In this document: positions 51,158 to 61,535 of the stretch, one piece after another
How positions within the stretch are numbered: position 1 is the stretch's first letter
How the letters are laid out: each line of letters opens with the position of its first letter
Translations under genes and position numbers: made by a program
NCBI RefSeq assembly: GCF_030066895.1
Contig: NZ_JASJAV010000001.1
Span: forward strand, 434,001-498,000
Source of the DNA: Breoghania sp.
Lineage (GTDB): Bacteria; Pseudomonadota; Alphaproteobacteria; Rhizobiales; Stappiaceae
Length of the DNA stretch: 64,000 bases
Direction: 5' to 3'
The notes under the pieces: generated by a model
Database searches by the model: none
Seen by the model: only the letters and a program-made list of their open reading frames with translations
What the model was told of the DNA's origin: nothing

Positions 51158-52699
51158 TTACAGAGGAATGTTGTCGTGCTTCTTCCACGGTAACTCGTCT
51201 TTCTTGGTGCGCAACATTGCCAGCGCCCGGGAAACCCGCCGCCGCGTGGAATGCGGCATGATCACCTCGTCGATATAACCGCGCTCGGCAGCCACGAACG
51301 GGTTGGCGAAGCGATCCTCGTATTCCTTGGTCCGCTCAGCGATCTTTTCCTTGTCGTTGAGTTCCGCGCGATAAAGGATCTCCACCGCGCCCTTGGCCCC
51401 CATCACGGCGATTTCGGCCGTCGGCCAGGCATAGTTGATATCGCCGCGGATGTGCTTGGAACTCATCACGTCATAGGCGCCGCCATATGCCTTGCGGGTG
51501 ATGACGGTCACTTTCGGGATGATCGCTTCCGCATAGGCGAACAGCAGCTTCGCCCCGTGCTTGATCAACCCACCATATTCCTGCACCGTTCCCGGCAAAA
51601 AGCCCGGCACGTCGACAAAGGTGACGATCGGAATATTGAAGCAATCGCAGAAGCGCACAAAACGCGCCGCCTTGCGGCTGGCATCGGAATCGAGCACGCC
51701 CGCCAGCACCATCGGCTGATTGGCCACGATCCCCACCGTACGTCCTTCGATGCGCCCGAAGCCTGTCACGATGTTGGCGGCGAACTTCTCCTGCAACTCG
51801 AAGAAATCGCGCTCGTCCAGAACCTTGCAGATCAGTTCCTTCATGTCGTAGGGTTTGTGCGGATTGGCCGGGACCAGCGTGTCCAGGCTCTTCTCAAAGC
51901 GCGACGGATCGTCGACAACGGAAATCTCCGGACCGTCCGCCAGATTGTTCATCGGCAGATAGTCGATCAGACGCCGCATCTGCTGTAGCGCGTCGACGTC
52001 GTTGTCATAGGCGCCGTCGGCGATAGACGACTTGGTGGTGTGGATCGAAGCCCCGCCCAGTTGCTCCGCTGTGACCGTCTCGTTCGTCACGGCCTTCACC
52101 ACATCCGGGCCGGTGACGAACATGTGGGAGGTATCGCGCACCATGAAAATGAAATCGGTCATGGCGGGCGAATAGACGTCACCGCCCGCACACGGTCCCA
52201 TGATGAGCGAAATCTGCGGGATGACGCCGGACGAGGTCACGTTGCGCTGGAAGACCTCGCCGTAACCCCCGAGCGCAGCCACACCTTCCTGAATACGCGC
52301 GCCGCCCGCATCGAACAGACCGATGATCGGGGCGCGATTGCGCAAGGCCATGTCCTGGATCTTGGTGATCTTTTGGGCATGGGTTTCCGAAAGGGAACCG
52401 CCGAAGACGGTAAAGTCTTTGGAGAAGACATAGACCGTTCGACCGCTGATCGTGCCCCAGCCGGTGACGACACCGTCGCCCGGTATGTGGCTCTCCTCCA
52501 TGCCGAAATCGGTGCAGCGATGCTGCTTGAACATGTCGTATTCTTCGAAGGATCCCTCATCGAGCAGAATGTCAATGCGCTCGCGCGCGGTCAGTTTTCC
52601 GCGCTTGTGCTGCGCCTCGATACGCCGCTCTCCGCCGCCCAACCGCGCCACATCCCGCCGCCGCTCGAGCTCCGCCAGGATCTCATTCATCGTCGACAC
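51158..52699 (-). CDS. pccB: propionyl-CoA carboxylase carboxyltransferase subunit beta
   Basis: A 513-residue carboxyltransferase: [74 protein letters not shown], ending KKHDNIPL as in other PccB proteins. It partners PccA encoded about 8 kb to the left. Start at ATG 52699 or ATG 52690. No pccR-type regulator gene is seen upstream in 52700..52974, which is AT-rich and otherwise empty. Intact. Confidence 0.94.
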   Translation of the reverse strand: MSTMNEILAELERRRDVARLGGGERRIEAQHKRGKLTARERIDILLDEGSFEEYDMFKQHRCTDFGMEESHIPGDGVVTGWGTISGRTVYVFSKDFTVFGGSLSETHAQKITKIQDMALRNRAPIIGLFDAGGARIQEGVAALGGYGEVFQRNVTSSGVIPQISLIMGPCAGGDVYSPAMTDFIFMVRDTSHMFVTGPDVVKAVTNETVTAEQLGGASIHTTKSSIADGAYDNDVDALQQMRRLIDYLPMNNLADGPEISVVDDPSRFEKSLDTLVPANPHKPYDMKELICKVLDERDFFELQEKFAANIVTGFGRIEGRTVGIVANQPMVLAGVLDSDASRKAARFVRFCDCFNIPIVTFVDVPGFLPGTVQEYGGLIKHGAKLLFAYAEAIIPKVTVITRKAYGGAYDVMSSKHIRGDINYAWPTAEIAVMGAKGAVEILYRAELNDKEKIAERTKEYEDRFANPFVAAERGYIDEVIMPHSTRRRVSRALAMLRTKKDELPWKKHDNIPL

Positions 52700-52974
52700 T
52701 CCTCCACTACCTTCCTCTGAAGCAGGCTATTAGCACGCGCGGCGATTCCGGCAAAGCACGCCGTTTGCCGGAATCGGCAACATGCCGCACCCTGAGAACT
52801 CCACAATTCATCTTATTTGCCTAATTTTCGAGCACTTACAGTGCTACATTTGTCCCTGGCGAGAGTGATAGAATTTGCAATGATTTTAGGCAACTAACGC
52901 AGTGGAACGAACCAAACGGCCAGTATTGCATTCTTAACGCAAGGACACCTTGGAGACGGAGACATCATACTCTC

Positions 52975-54398
52975 ATGGCCAACACGAGCTTTTTCAACGA
53001 GATGCTGACAAATGACGGAACTCCGCGCGCCGCCTACCGGCAACTCGAAAACTGGCTGGAACAGATTCCCAACAAAGACTCAAGCGCCTTTCCAGCGAAG
53101 CGGAGACGATATTCCGCCGCCACGGCATCACCTTCGCCGTCTATGGCGCCGACGAGGAAACCGAACGCCTCATTCCCTTCGACATCGTTCCCCGCATTCT
53201 TGATTCGCGCGAATGGTGCAGGCTTTCCGCCGGCATCGACCAGCGCGTGTGCGCGCTCAACGCGCTCATCCACGATCTCTATCATCGCCAGGAAATCATC
53301 CGCGCCCGGCGCCTGCCCTCCGAACTGGTGGTTCAGAACGAGGCGTTCCTGCCCGAGATGGTCGGCCATACGCCCGCCCGGCAGGTCTATGCCCACATCA
53401 TCGGCACGGATCTCGTCCGCGTCTCCGAAAACGAATTCTACGTGCTGGAAGACAATACCCGCACCCCGTCAGGCGTCTCCTACATGGTGGAGAACCGGGA
53501 AACGATGATGCACATGTTTCCCGAGCTGTTCCAAAGCCACCGCGTAGCACCGATCGAGCATTATCCGGAACTGTTGCGCGAAACGCTGGAAAGCGTCGCA
53601 CCGCCCGCCTGCGACGGCTCGCCGACCATCGCGGTCCTCACCCCCGGCATATACAACTCCGCCTACTATGAGCACGCCTTCCTGGCCGACACGATGGGCG
53701 TGGAACTGGTGGAGGGACGCGATCTCTTCGTCAATGACGGCTATCTCTACATGCGCACCACGCGCCAGTCGGAGCGCGTCAACGTGCTCTACCGCCACAT
53801 CGACGACGCCTATTTGGATCCCCTCACCTTCCGCCCCGATTCAACGCTCGGCGTTCCGGGAATTTTCGACGTCTATCGCGCAGGACACGTGACCATCACC
53901 AATGCGCCGGGCTCCGGGATCGCCGACGACAAGGCGATCTTACTTCTACATGCCGGAGGTGATCGAGTTCTACACCGGCGAAAAGCCGATCCTGAACAAC
54001 GTCCCGACCTGGAAATGCGAGGATAAGGACAGCCTGGCCTACGTGCTCGAGCACCTGGAAGAGCTGGTCGTGAAGGAAGTCCATGGCGTGGGCGGTTACG
54101 GCATGCTCGTCGGGCGCCCACCTCATCCAAGAAAGAGCGCGCCGCCTTTGTGAAGAAGCTGAAGGCACAACCGAGCAACTACATCGCGCAGCCGACATTG
54201 GCGCTGTCCGCCTGCCCGGCCTTCGTCGGCGCAAGCATTGCACCGCGCCATGTGGATCTGCGGCCTTATGTTCTTGTCGGCGACAAGGTGCGCATCACGC
54301 CCGGCGGGCTCACCCGCGTCGCTCTCAAGAAGGGATCGCTCGTCGTCAATTCCAGCCAGGGAGGCGGCACCAAGGATATCTGGGTGCTGGAAGATTGA
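52975..54398 (+). pseudogene. circularly permuted type 2 ATP-grasp protein, several frameshifts
   Basis: About 474 residues when joined, the family length. Segments: FFNEMLTNDGTPRAAYRQLE, then RLSSEAETIFRRHGITFAVY, ENEFYVLEDNTRTPSGVSY, IYNSAYYEHAFLADTMGVEL, YMPEVIEFYTGEKPILNNVP, VVKEVHGVGGYGMLVG and GGTKDIWVLED. A one-base loss in an A-run near 53072, a change near 53940 and changes near 54110-54150 break it. First gene of the Anbu locus; such enzymes are thought to ligate amino acids to a peptide or carrier. Confidence 0.88.
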
Positions 54399-54426
54399 TG
54401 GATAAGACAGATACGAAAGGCGCGTC

Positions 54427-55355
54427 ATGCTAGGTCGTACCGCCAGTTCACTGTCCTGGCTTTCACGCTATGTGGACGCTCCGAGGATATGGCCCATCTG
54501 CTTGATGTGAGCTATCGCATCTCACTGCTTCCCGGCATCAGCAACGGCGGCCACAGGGCGGACTGGAATTCCACCCTGGTCAGCGCCGGATGCGACTGGG
54601 GCTTCAAGCAGAAATACGACGAGGTGAACGAGCGCGACGTCGTCAACTACATGCTGTTTGACGGGAAAACCCATCGAGCATGCGCTCCTGCCTGCGCACA
54701 GCGCGCGACAATGCGCGTTCCGTCCGCACCGCTTTGACGCGGGAAATGTGGGAGAGCCTCAACACCACCTGGATCGAGTTTTCTCCGACGTCAAGCCGCA
54801 TCACATGACGCGCAACAAGCTGCCGACCCTACTCGACTGGATCAAGGAACGCTCCATGTTGTTCCGCGGCGCAATGCTAGGCACCAGCCTGCGCAACGAC
54901 ACCTTCCATTTCAGCCAGTTCGGCGCCTTCATCGAACGCGCGGACAACACCTCGCGCATTCTCGATGTGAAATACCACCTGCTCCTGCCGCAAAACGAGA
55001 TGATCGGCGGCGGCATGGACAATTACCAGTGGTCGACGATCCTCAGATCCGTCTCCGCCCACCGCAACTCCGGCCGAACCCCTGGCACGTGGCGGAGTTC
55101 CTGATCCTGCGCCGCGAGATGCCCCGCTCGCTGCTTCATTGCTACAACTGGCTGAACGAGAGCACGACTGGGCTGGAGCAGCTTTATGCCGAACACAGCC
55201 CCTCGATGGATATCGCACGCGAGACCTACGACACCTTGCGCAACGGGGACATGAACTCGATCTTCTCCGACGGGCTGCACGAATTCCTGCAGAATTTCAT
55301 TACGTGCAACAACAAACTGACGACGGCCCTCGCAACCAACTATAACTTCGCCTGA
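54427..55355 (+). pseudogene. alpha-E domain-containing protein, several frameshifts
   Basis: All-helical protein of about 309 residues restored from at least four frames: MLGRTASSLSWLSRYVE, MAHLLDVSYRISLLP, MWESLNTTWIEF, NDTFHFSQFGAFIERADNTS, FLILRREMPRSLLHCYNWL. Alpha-E proteins always accompany circularly permuted ATP-grasp enzymes and transglutaminases; their activity is unproven. Starts 28 bases after the ATP-grasp gene. Confidence 0.85.
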
Positions 55356-55428
55356 ACCGGGCTTCCCGCTCGATGCTTTCCACCTGACACCCAATGAAGC
55401 CTGCGACAGGCCCTTGCTGGACGGACCG

Positions 55429-56244
55429 ATGCGCATCGAAATCAGCCATTCCACCCACTACCGATATGGCGCACCGGTCTCACAATCGGTTCAGCACTTG
55501 CGCCTCACCCCGCCCTCCGATACCTGCCAGAGCATCCTGGACTGGCACATCGAGACCCCGGGCATGGAGAAGGCGCTGGCCTACAACGACGCCTTCGGCA
55601 ATGTGGTCCACCTGATCTCGCAGGGCCGCATTGGCGACACCATGACCATCACCGCATCGGGCACGGTGGAGACGCGCGACAATCACGGCGTGATCGGCCA
55701 TCTGCCGGAGATGATGCCGCCCCGCGTCTACCTGCGCCAGACCGAGCTGACGCATCCAAATGCCGGCATCCGCAAGCTCGCCTCCCTCGTCGACCAACCG
55801 GATGACGTCGCCAGCTTCCACAAGCTGATGGACAAAATCCGTGATCAGATCACCTATCGCGTCGGCGTCACGGAACCCCATATGGCTGCGGCCGAGGTAT
55901 TGGACCCGGGCGAAGGCGTCTGTCAGGACCATGCTCACATCTTCATCGCGGCGGCACGTCATGCGGGCGTGCCTGCACGCTACGTCTCCGGCTACCTGTT
56001 TCTGGAGGACGACGAATCCTCCGAGGCCCATCACGCATGGGCGGGGGTTCTGATCGAACAGCTCGGCTGAGTAGGCTTCGACGTCTCCAACGGCATCTCG
56101 CCGACGGACCACCACGTACGCCTTTCGGTGGGCCTCGATTCCCGTTCCGCGGCTCCGATTCGCGGTGTACGCTGGGGCGGTGCACAAGAGGCGCTGGCCG
56201 TGGAGATTCGCGTTGATCGTGCCGCGCAACAGCAACAGAAATAA
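55429..56244 (+). pseudogene. transglutaminase-like protease, in-frame TGA before the catalytic Asp
   Basis: A 271-residue transglutaminase-superfamily protein with N-domain (RIEISHSTHYRYGAPVSQSV, QHLRLTP), catalytic Cys in GEGVCQDHAHI, His in AHHAWAGV and Asp in VGFDVSNG. The only defect is a TGA at 56068..56070 where relatives have Trp (LG-W-VGFDV), two residues after the His block; the frame is otherwise open to the natural TAA. As written, the Asp of the triad is cut off. Confidence 0.88.
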
Positions 56245-56301
56245 CAACCACTTGCCGCGCAGAGCGGGAACTGATCTTCGCGGGCGTTCTGAGGAACGGA
56301 A

Positions 56302-57032
56302 ATGACCTATTGCGTCGCGTTGCGGCTCGAGCGCGGTCTGGTATTCGCCGCCGACACCCGCACCAATGCGGGACTCGACAACATCGCCACGTTCCGCAAG
56401 CTTCACATCTTCGAAAAAAGGGCGACCGCGTCATCACCATGTGCGCAGCGGGCAACCTTGCGGTGACGCAATCCGTGGTGTCGCTGCTGCACGAGCACGC
56501 CCACGACGAAACGATCTCCCAGCCCACCATCATGACCGCCTCGACCATTTTTCAGGTCGCACGCGTGGTCGGCCAGGCAGTGCGCGACGTCCGTACCATC
56601 GACGGGGAGGCGCTGGCCGCCAACAGCGAGAATTTCGGCGTTTCCTTCCTGCTCGGCGGTCAGATCGGCAAGGAGGCCCTTCGCCTCTTCCAGATCTATG
56701 CGGCAGGAAACTTCATCGAGGCGACCGACGACACGCCCTTCTTCCAGATCGGCGAACACAAATACGGCAGGCCGATCCTGGACCGTGTCACCCGTTCCGA
56801 CATGACGCTCGGCGATGCGGCAAAGCTTGTGCTGATCTCATCCGATTCAACACTGCGCTCCAACCTCTCCGTCGGCATGCCGATCGATCTCCTACTCTAT
56901 AACCGCGATACGCTGGAGGTGAACCGCCAGACCCGCATCGAGCAGGACGACCCGTATTTCAGACAGTTGTCAAACAGCTGGTCGGACGCCTTGCGCGACG
57001 CCTTCTCCCACTTGCCGCGATTCGACGTGTGA
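56302..57032 (+). pseudogene. Anbu (proteasome-related) peptidase, one-base change
   Basis: Ntn-hydrolase related to proteasome beta subunits (Anbu), about 243 residues. The nucleophile would be Thr2 exposed by Met removal (MTYCVALRLERGLVF), followed by DTRTNAGLDNIATFRK and GDRVITMCAAGNLAVTQSV, then LLGGQIGKEALRLFQIY and MTLGDAAKLVLIS. The frame changes near 56415 between LHIFEK and GDRVIT. Last gene of the four-gene run; GGAACGGAA lies before the ATG. Confidence 0.88.
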
Positions 57033-57099
57033 GGAACAAGGAAACGTGCGCGCCCTTCGGAGAGGGAACGCGCAAATTCTTTCGAACCAATATCGGACT

Positions 57100-57868
57100 T
57101 CAGAGAAAATCCATGACGCCGCCTTCAACACGGAGGCTTGCGCCCGTGGTGGCGGAGGCCTGTTCGGAACAGGCGTAGACGATCATGTTGGCGACCTCTT
57201 CCACCGTTGCCGCGCGCTGAATGATCGAGCTCGGACGGTGCGCCATGATGAAGCTCTTGGCTGCCTCTTCCAAGCTCTTGCCCGTCTTCTTCATTTCCTC
57301 CTCCATGATGGCCGCGAAACCATCTCTCAGCGTCGGTCCCTGCAGCACGGAGTTGACCGTCACGCCCGTGCCCACCAGTCGCTTGGCAAGACCGCGCGCG
57401 AATGCGACGTCGGAGGCTTTGGACACGCCGTAATGAATCATGTCGGAGGGAATGTTGAAGGACGATTCCGAACCCAGCATGATGATCCGGCCCCAGCCCT
57501 TCTTCACCATCGCAGGCACCAGCGCCCGGCAAAGCCGCACCGGGCCCATCACGTTGACCTGCCAGTGCTGTTCCCAGACCTCGTCATCACCCTCGAAAAA
57601 GTCCGAAGTCTCGAAGATCCCGGCATTGTTGACGAGGATCGACGTGCTCGATGGACTTCACCAACCGCTCGCAGCCTCCGACGGAGGAAAGATCCCCCGA
57701 GATACCGCGCGCGCCGATCTTTCCGGCGGCAGCGGAGGTGCTCTCCTCGCTGCGGCCGTTCACGATCACGTCGGCCCCGGACTCTGCGAGCGCCTTTGCC
57801 GTGGCAAAGCCGATCCCCTTGGTCGCCCCCGTCACCAAGGCGACCTTTCCTGTGAAGTCGAGCTTCAT
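57100..57868 (-). pseudogene. SDR family oxidoreductase, one frameshift
   Basis: NAD(P)-dependent short-chain dehydrogenase of about 256 residues: cofactor motif [24 protein letters not shown] (in the repaired frame), active site Ser in MLGSESSFN and YGVSK, and C-terminal GASLRVEGG. The frame changes near 57645 between EHVD and LVNNAGIFE. Start ATG 57868. Substrate unknown. Confidence 0.87.
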
Positions 57869-58120
57869 TCTTTTGTCCTTTCGGAATTCGTCGGAGAAAC
57901 TGATCCTCGCCCGAACGGCGCGGATGCCGCTCAGAGCGGCAAACGGACGGCACAACTCGTCGTTGCATACAGTCTTGTATGTGGGGTATCAGGCCTCGGC
58001 GACAACATCCGAAATGGAATAAATTTGATTACAAGATCATATAGATAGAGAAAAGTGCCGATCCTCTCGCAAGGACGCTGCGAAATCGCATCGTTCACGA
58101 AAAACGGCGAGAACGCCGTA

Positions 58121-58918
58121 TCAGCGAGGATCCTGCCGCCCGACCATCGCCTTCAGAATCAACACCGCAGCATCGAACTCCGCCCGCTTGCATTCCCGAT
58201 GCTGCATGGCTTCCGCGTCCTGCCCCCACAGTTCCGCGTTCCAATCCTCATCGACGTGCGCAGCCGCCCAGGTTCGGTCGGCATCAATCTCACCGGCGGC
58301 AAGCGCCAGCGCCAGAAGGACGGATCCCGTTAGCGTCGTCACCGTATGAAGCGCGGCCAGTTCCAGTGCTCCGAACCGGCCGACGGCCTCGCGCACCGTG
58401 GCGAGTGCATCCTCGGGCTGATCGACCGGCATGATGCCTTCCACCAGCATGAGGCGTGCGCCGAGTCCGCTTTCCGCCCAGGCCAGCACCGGGCCCCAAG
58501 TATCGGTCTGACGGGCCACAAGCCGGTCCGGGCCTTCGGCGCGATAACACAGCAGGTCGGACCCGGCATAAGCGGCCACCGCCTCGACGACTTCCCCGTG
58601 CCGGGCAGGCACCGCTTCGATCCCCGAATTGACGATACGCGTCAGATGCATGGTATCGGGATCGATGACCTCGACCTGCGCCCGCCATTCCTCGGCCACC
58701 GCCTTCGCCAGACCGGCCAGAGGCAGCGCGAGGGTCAGTTTCCCAGGCGTCTTGACTGGTCGAGCGTCGAGAAGGACCACATGTCCCTGGTCACGCTCTT
58801 CGACTGTCACGTCCTTGTAGAAGCGCTTGGGCAGCGCCGGGTGCATCAGCTCCTGCGCCTTGTGTATCGGATCGCTGCCGGCCTGCGCTTCGTGCTCTTC
58901 GAAAGTCTCACGGCTCAT
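58121..58918 (-). CDS. ATP12 family F1-ATPase assembly chaperone
   Basis: A 265-residue ATP12 protein (PKRFYKDVTVEERDQGHVVL, LDARPVKTPGKLTLALPL, AEEWRAQVEVIDPDTMHLTR, DLLCYRAEGPDRLVARQTD, DEDWNAELWGQDAEA). It escorts the F1 alpha subunit in mitochondria and Alphaproteobacteria. Start ATG 58918, overlapping the stop of the HAD gene (ATGA). Intact. Confidence 0.92.
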   Translation of the reverse strand: MSRETFEEHEAQAGSDPIHKAQELMHPALPKRFYKDVTVEERDQGHVVLLDARPVKTPGKLTLALPLAGLAKAVAEEWRAQVEVIDPDTMHLTRIVNSGIEAVPARHGEVVEAVAAYAGSDLLCYRAEGPDRLVARQTDTWGPVLAWAESGLGARLMLVEGIMPVDQPEDALATVREAVGRFGALELAALHTVTTLTGSVLLALALAAGEIDADRTWAAAHVDEDWNAELWGQDAEAMQHRECKRAEFDAAVLILKAMVGRQDPR

Positions 58919-59604
58919 GCGATGCCCTCGATCTGCCAACCGAACTTGCGGCCGAGTTCCGGCACCAGATCGGCGAAATCATCAAGAATAGTGGCCGCCC
59001 CGGCCTGCGTCAGAAGCGGGCGGTCGTGATAGCCCCAGGAAACGCCCATCCCGGTCACTCCGGCATTGCGTGCCATCGCCACGTCATAGCTGGTATCGCC
59101 ATAGCTGGTATCGCCGATCATGACGGTATTTTCCGGTGAGGCCCCGGTCTCCTCTTCCATGGCTTGCAGGATCATGCCCGGATGCGGCTTGGAGGGCGCG
59201 CGGTCGGCCGTCTGGATGGTCACGAGACGATCGTGCACCTCGACCATACGAACCACCCCGCGCAACGCCTTGCCAGTGGCAACGCCCAGAAGCACGTCAT
59301 CGCGCGCATGAAGCGCATCGATCGCCGCACGAGCACCGGGATAAAGCGGATCCAGCCCGCCGCCCACCTTGCGCTCGGCGATCTTCGAGGCCCGGTAGAC
59401 CTCCGCCATCTGAGGCACGAGATGCCGGTGCTCGTCTTCGACAAGCCGATCGATTGCCACTTCCAGCGAGAGCCCCACGATCCCCAGTGAGGCCGCGCGC
59501 GGCGGCACCAGCCCGACCGCGGAAAAGGCGGCGTCCATCCCGGAAACGATGGTGTCCTGGCTGTCGACGAGCGTGCCGTCGCAATCGAATATGATGAGAT
59601 ACAT
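58915..59604 (-). CDS. HAD-IA family hydrolase with duplicated motif IV
   Basis: Phosphoglycolate-phosphatase-like protein of 229 residues: motif I IIFDCDGTLVDSQ, motif II GVATGKALRGV, motif III Lys in SKPHPGMI and motif IV. Motif IV, normally GDTSYD, reads GDTSYGDTSYD because of a 15-base tandem duplication that keeps the frame; the five extra residues lie at the Mg2+-binding loop and may disturb activity. Coupled to the ATP12 gene, a conserved neighbour. Confidence 0.9.
   Translation of the reverse strand: MYLIIFDCDGTLVDSQDTIVSGMDAAFSAVGLVPPRAASLGIVGLSLEVAIDRLVEDEHRHLVPQMAEVYRASKIAERKVGGGLDPLYPGARAAIDALHARDDVLLGVATGKALRGVVRMVEVHDRLVTIQTADRAPSKPHPGMILQAMEEETGASPENTVMIGDTSYGDTSYDVAMARNAGVTGMGVSWGYHDRPLLTQAGAATILDDFADLVPELGRKFGWQIEGIA
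59085..59114. repeat. 15-base tandem duplication inside the HAD gene
   Basis: CATAGCTGGTATCGC is repeated exactly (59085..59099, 59100..59114), adding GDTSY to the protein. Confidence 0.92.
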
Positions 59605-59763
59605 GTGCGTGCCGAAGCTGTTCCTTGAGGCCCCGATGTGGCGGCTTTTCCGTCCCCGGTCAAGGGCGGGAGCCGTGTTCGCCCTGCCGCCTCACCGCTG
59701 GACACATCCCGCAGGGACGCCTATTGGTCGGCCGCAGACAGATCTCCAGCCAGGCGGGGAATC

Positions 59764-59925
59764 GTGACCAAGGCCATCGTTCTGTTCTTCGCGCTCATTG
59801 CGCTCATCCAGATCATCCGCCCGCTCGGGTGGCCGGGTCTGAAACGTCGCAAGGATGCCTGGAAGCTCGTGGCCGCCGGTTTCGCCCTGTCGGTCGTGGT
59901 AGTCGGCTGGTCGCTGACGCGCTGA
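59764..59925 (+). CDS. small membrane protein, 53 residues
   Basis: GTG 59764 gives MTKAIVLFFALIALIQIIRP, a basic loop (LKRRKDAWK) and a second helix (LVAAGFALSVVVVGWSL). AGGCGGGGAA lies just upstream of the GTG. Short two-helix proteins of this kind lie beside rluA-type genes in Hyphomicrobiales; function unknown. The longer frame to 59638 has no protein-like sequence. Confidence 0.7.
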   Translation: MTKAIVLFFALIALIQIIRPLGWPGLKRRKDAWKLVAAGFALSVVVVGWSLTR

Positions 59926-59958
59926 AAACGACGGTGCCTCGACCAGAGATCCGGGATC

Positions 59959-60951
59959 TCACACCTCTTCTTCATCCTCTTCCGGATCATAATCGGACGT
60001 ATCGAAGCCAAGCAGGTTCCACGACTGCTGCATATGCGGCGGCAGCGGAGCGGTGACGTCGAGCTTTCCGCCCCGCGTGGGATGCGGAATGATGATCCGA
60101 CGGGCCAGCAGATGCAGCTTGTTCTGCATGCCACCCGGCATTTCCCAGTTCTCAATATCAAAATATTTCGGATCGCCGATGATCGGATGGCCGATATGGG
60201 CGGTGTGCGCGCGAAGCTGATGGGTGCGCCCGGTAACAGGTTTCAGGCTCAGCCAGGAGAGATTCGGCCCCGCATTGTCGACCACCGAATAGAAGGTCAT
60301 CGCGTGCTGGGCGTCCTCGTCCCCGTGATGCACGATCGCCATCTTCTCGCCGTGCTCCTCGCAGGCGAGATAGGTCGAGATCTTGCCCTGACGCTGCTTC
60401 GGCACGCCCTTGACGAGCGCCCAGTAGACCTTGCGGGCCGAGCGCGCACGAAACGCCTTGGTGAGCGCCTTAGCGGACTTGCGCGACCGCGCCACCACGA
60501 GGCACCCCGCCGTATCCTTGTCGAGCCGGTGAACGAGACGCGGCTTGTCGCCCGACTTCGTTGCAAAGGCACTCAGCATGCCATCGATATGGCGCTTGGT
60601 GCCGGACCCGCCCTGCACCGCCAGACCGGCGGACTTGTTCAGCACCATCAGGTCCTTGTCCTCATAGAGGATCATCGCCTCGATGGCCGCGCGATCGTTG
60701 TCTGAGATCTTTTTCGGCGCCTGTTTTTCCACCTTCCGGGGATCGACGCCGAGCGGCGGGATGCGGATCTTCTGGCCGGCCGCCACCCGCGTATCGGTCT
60801 TGGCGCGGCCGCCGTCGACGCGCACCTGACCGGTGCGGACGATCTTCTGCAGTTGCCCGAAGCCGAGACCGGGGAAATTGCTCTTGAACCACCGGTCGAG
60901 ACGCATTCCGGCTTCATCTGAGGTAACGGTGCGGGTTTCGATGCCGCTCAT
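59959..60951 (-). CDS. RluA/RluC-family pseudouridine synthase
   Basis: A 330-residue rRNA-modifying enzyme. S4 RNA-binding domain (MRLDRWFKSNFPGLGFGQLQ, VRVDGGRAKTDTRVAAG), then the synthase domain with catalytic Asp in HRLDKDTAGCLVVAR and GRTHQLRAH, and an acidic tail. The extended S4 to synthase order resembles RluC (23S rRNA), but the site is not proven. Intact. Confidence 0.9.
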   Translation of the reverse strand: MSGIETRTVTSDEAGMRLDRWFKSNFPGLGFGQLQKIVRTGQVRVDGGRAKTDTRVAAGQKIRIPPLGVDPRKVEKQAPKKISDNDRAAIEAMILYEDKDLMVLNKSAGLAVQGGSGTKRHIDGMLSAFATKSGDKPRLVHRLDKDTAGCLVVARSRKSAKALTKAFRARSARKVYWALVKGVPKQRQGKISTYLACEEHGEKMAIVHHGDEDAQHAMTFYSVVDNAGPNLSWLSLKPVTGRTHQLRAHTAHIGHPIIGDPKYFDIENWEMPGGMQNKLHLLARRIIIPHPTRGGKLDVTAPLPPHMQQSWNLLGFDTSDYDPEEDEEEV

Positions 60952-61041
60952 ATCGAGGTGCTTTCGCTGGCGTTGGTATTTGCGCGCCTTATAGCCTCAG
61001 CGCGACAGGAACGCCATTCCCGCGCCGGGAGAATTCGTTCC

Positions 61042-61535
61042 TCAAGCGGGTTTGAAGACCAGAACCACACCGTTGATGCAATGCCGCTTGCCGGTCGGCG
61101 GCGGATCGTCATCAAAAACATGGCCCAGATGCCCGCCGCACCGACTGCAATGCTCTTCGGTGCACGCGAAGAAGAGCCTGTAATCCTTCCGGTAGGCAAC
61201 AGCATCGGGCAAGGCCCGTTTAAAACTCGATCAGCCTGTCCCGCTGTCGAACTTGTCCTTCGATGAGAACACCGCCAGGTCGCAGCCTGCGCAATGGAAG
61301 GTTCCCTCACGCTTTTCATCATTCAGCGGACTGGTGAAGGCCGGTTCCGTCGCTTCCTCGCGCAGGACGGCATACTGCTTGTCCGTTAGAAGCTTGCGCC
61401 ATTTTTCTTCCGAATGAGATACCTCGAACGATCCATCCGTTTCCGCCTTGACCGAATAATAGGCGCCACCGTCCAGAGCACCGCGACGGCTCCGCCGAGA
61501 AGCATCTTCCGTCTGCTGATCGTTCTGCCCACCAT
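61042..61535 (-). pseudogene. msrB: Tat-exported methionine-R-sulfoxide reductase, frameshift and in-frame TGA
   Basis: MsrB of about 164 residues. A twin-arginine signal (GRTISRRKMLLGGAVAVLW) predicts folded export. The enzyme part has zinc cysteines CAGC and CSRC and the catalytic Cys in [13 protein letters not shown] base is lost near 61465 between LW and AYYSVKAE. At 61231..61233 a TGA replaces the Trp of the invariant SGTGWPSF motif, and the next codon reads Ser instead of Pro (GGCC changed to GATC). Confidence 0.85.

Noticed and set aside
16959-61233. Alternative genetic code with TGA read as an amino acid
   Set aside because: Many intact genes here end in TGA at the correct family C-terminus (for example pccA, divK, the GNAT gene), the in-frame stops include TAG, and the expected residues differ (Trp in two, Arg in another).
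61231-61233. Selenocysteine codon in MsrB
   Set aside because: Selenoprotein MsrB carries Sec at the catalytic Cys position. Here the catalytic Cys is present near the C-terminus and the TGA is at the Trp of SGTGWPSF.
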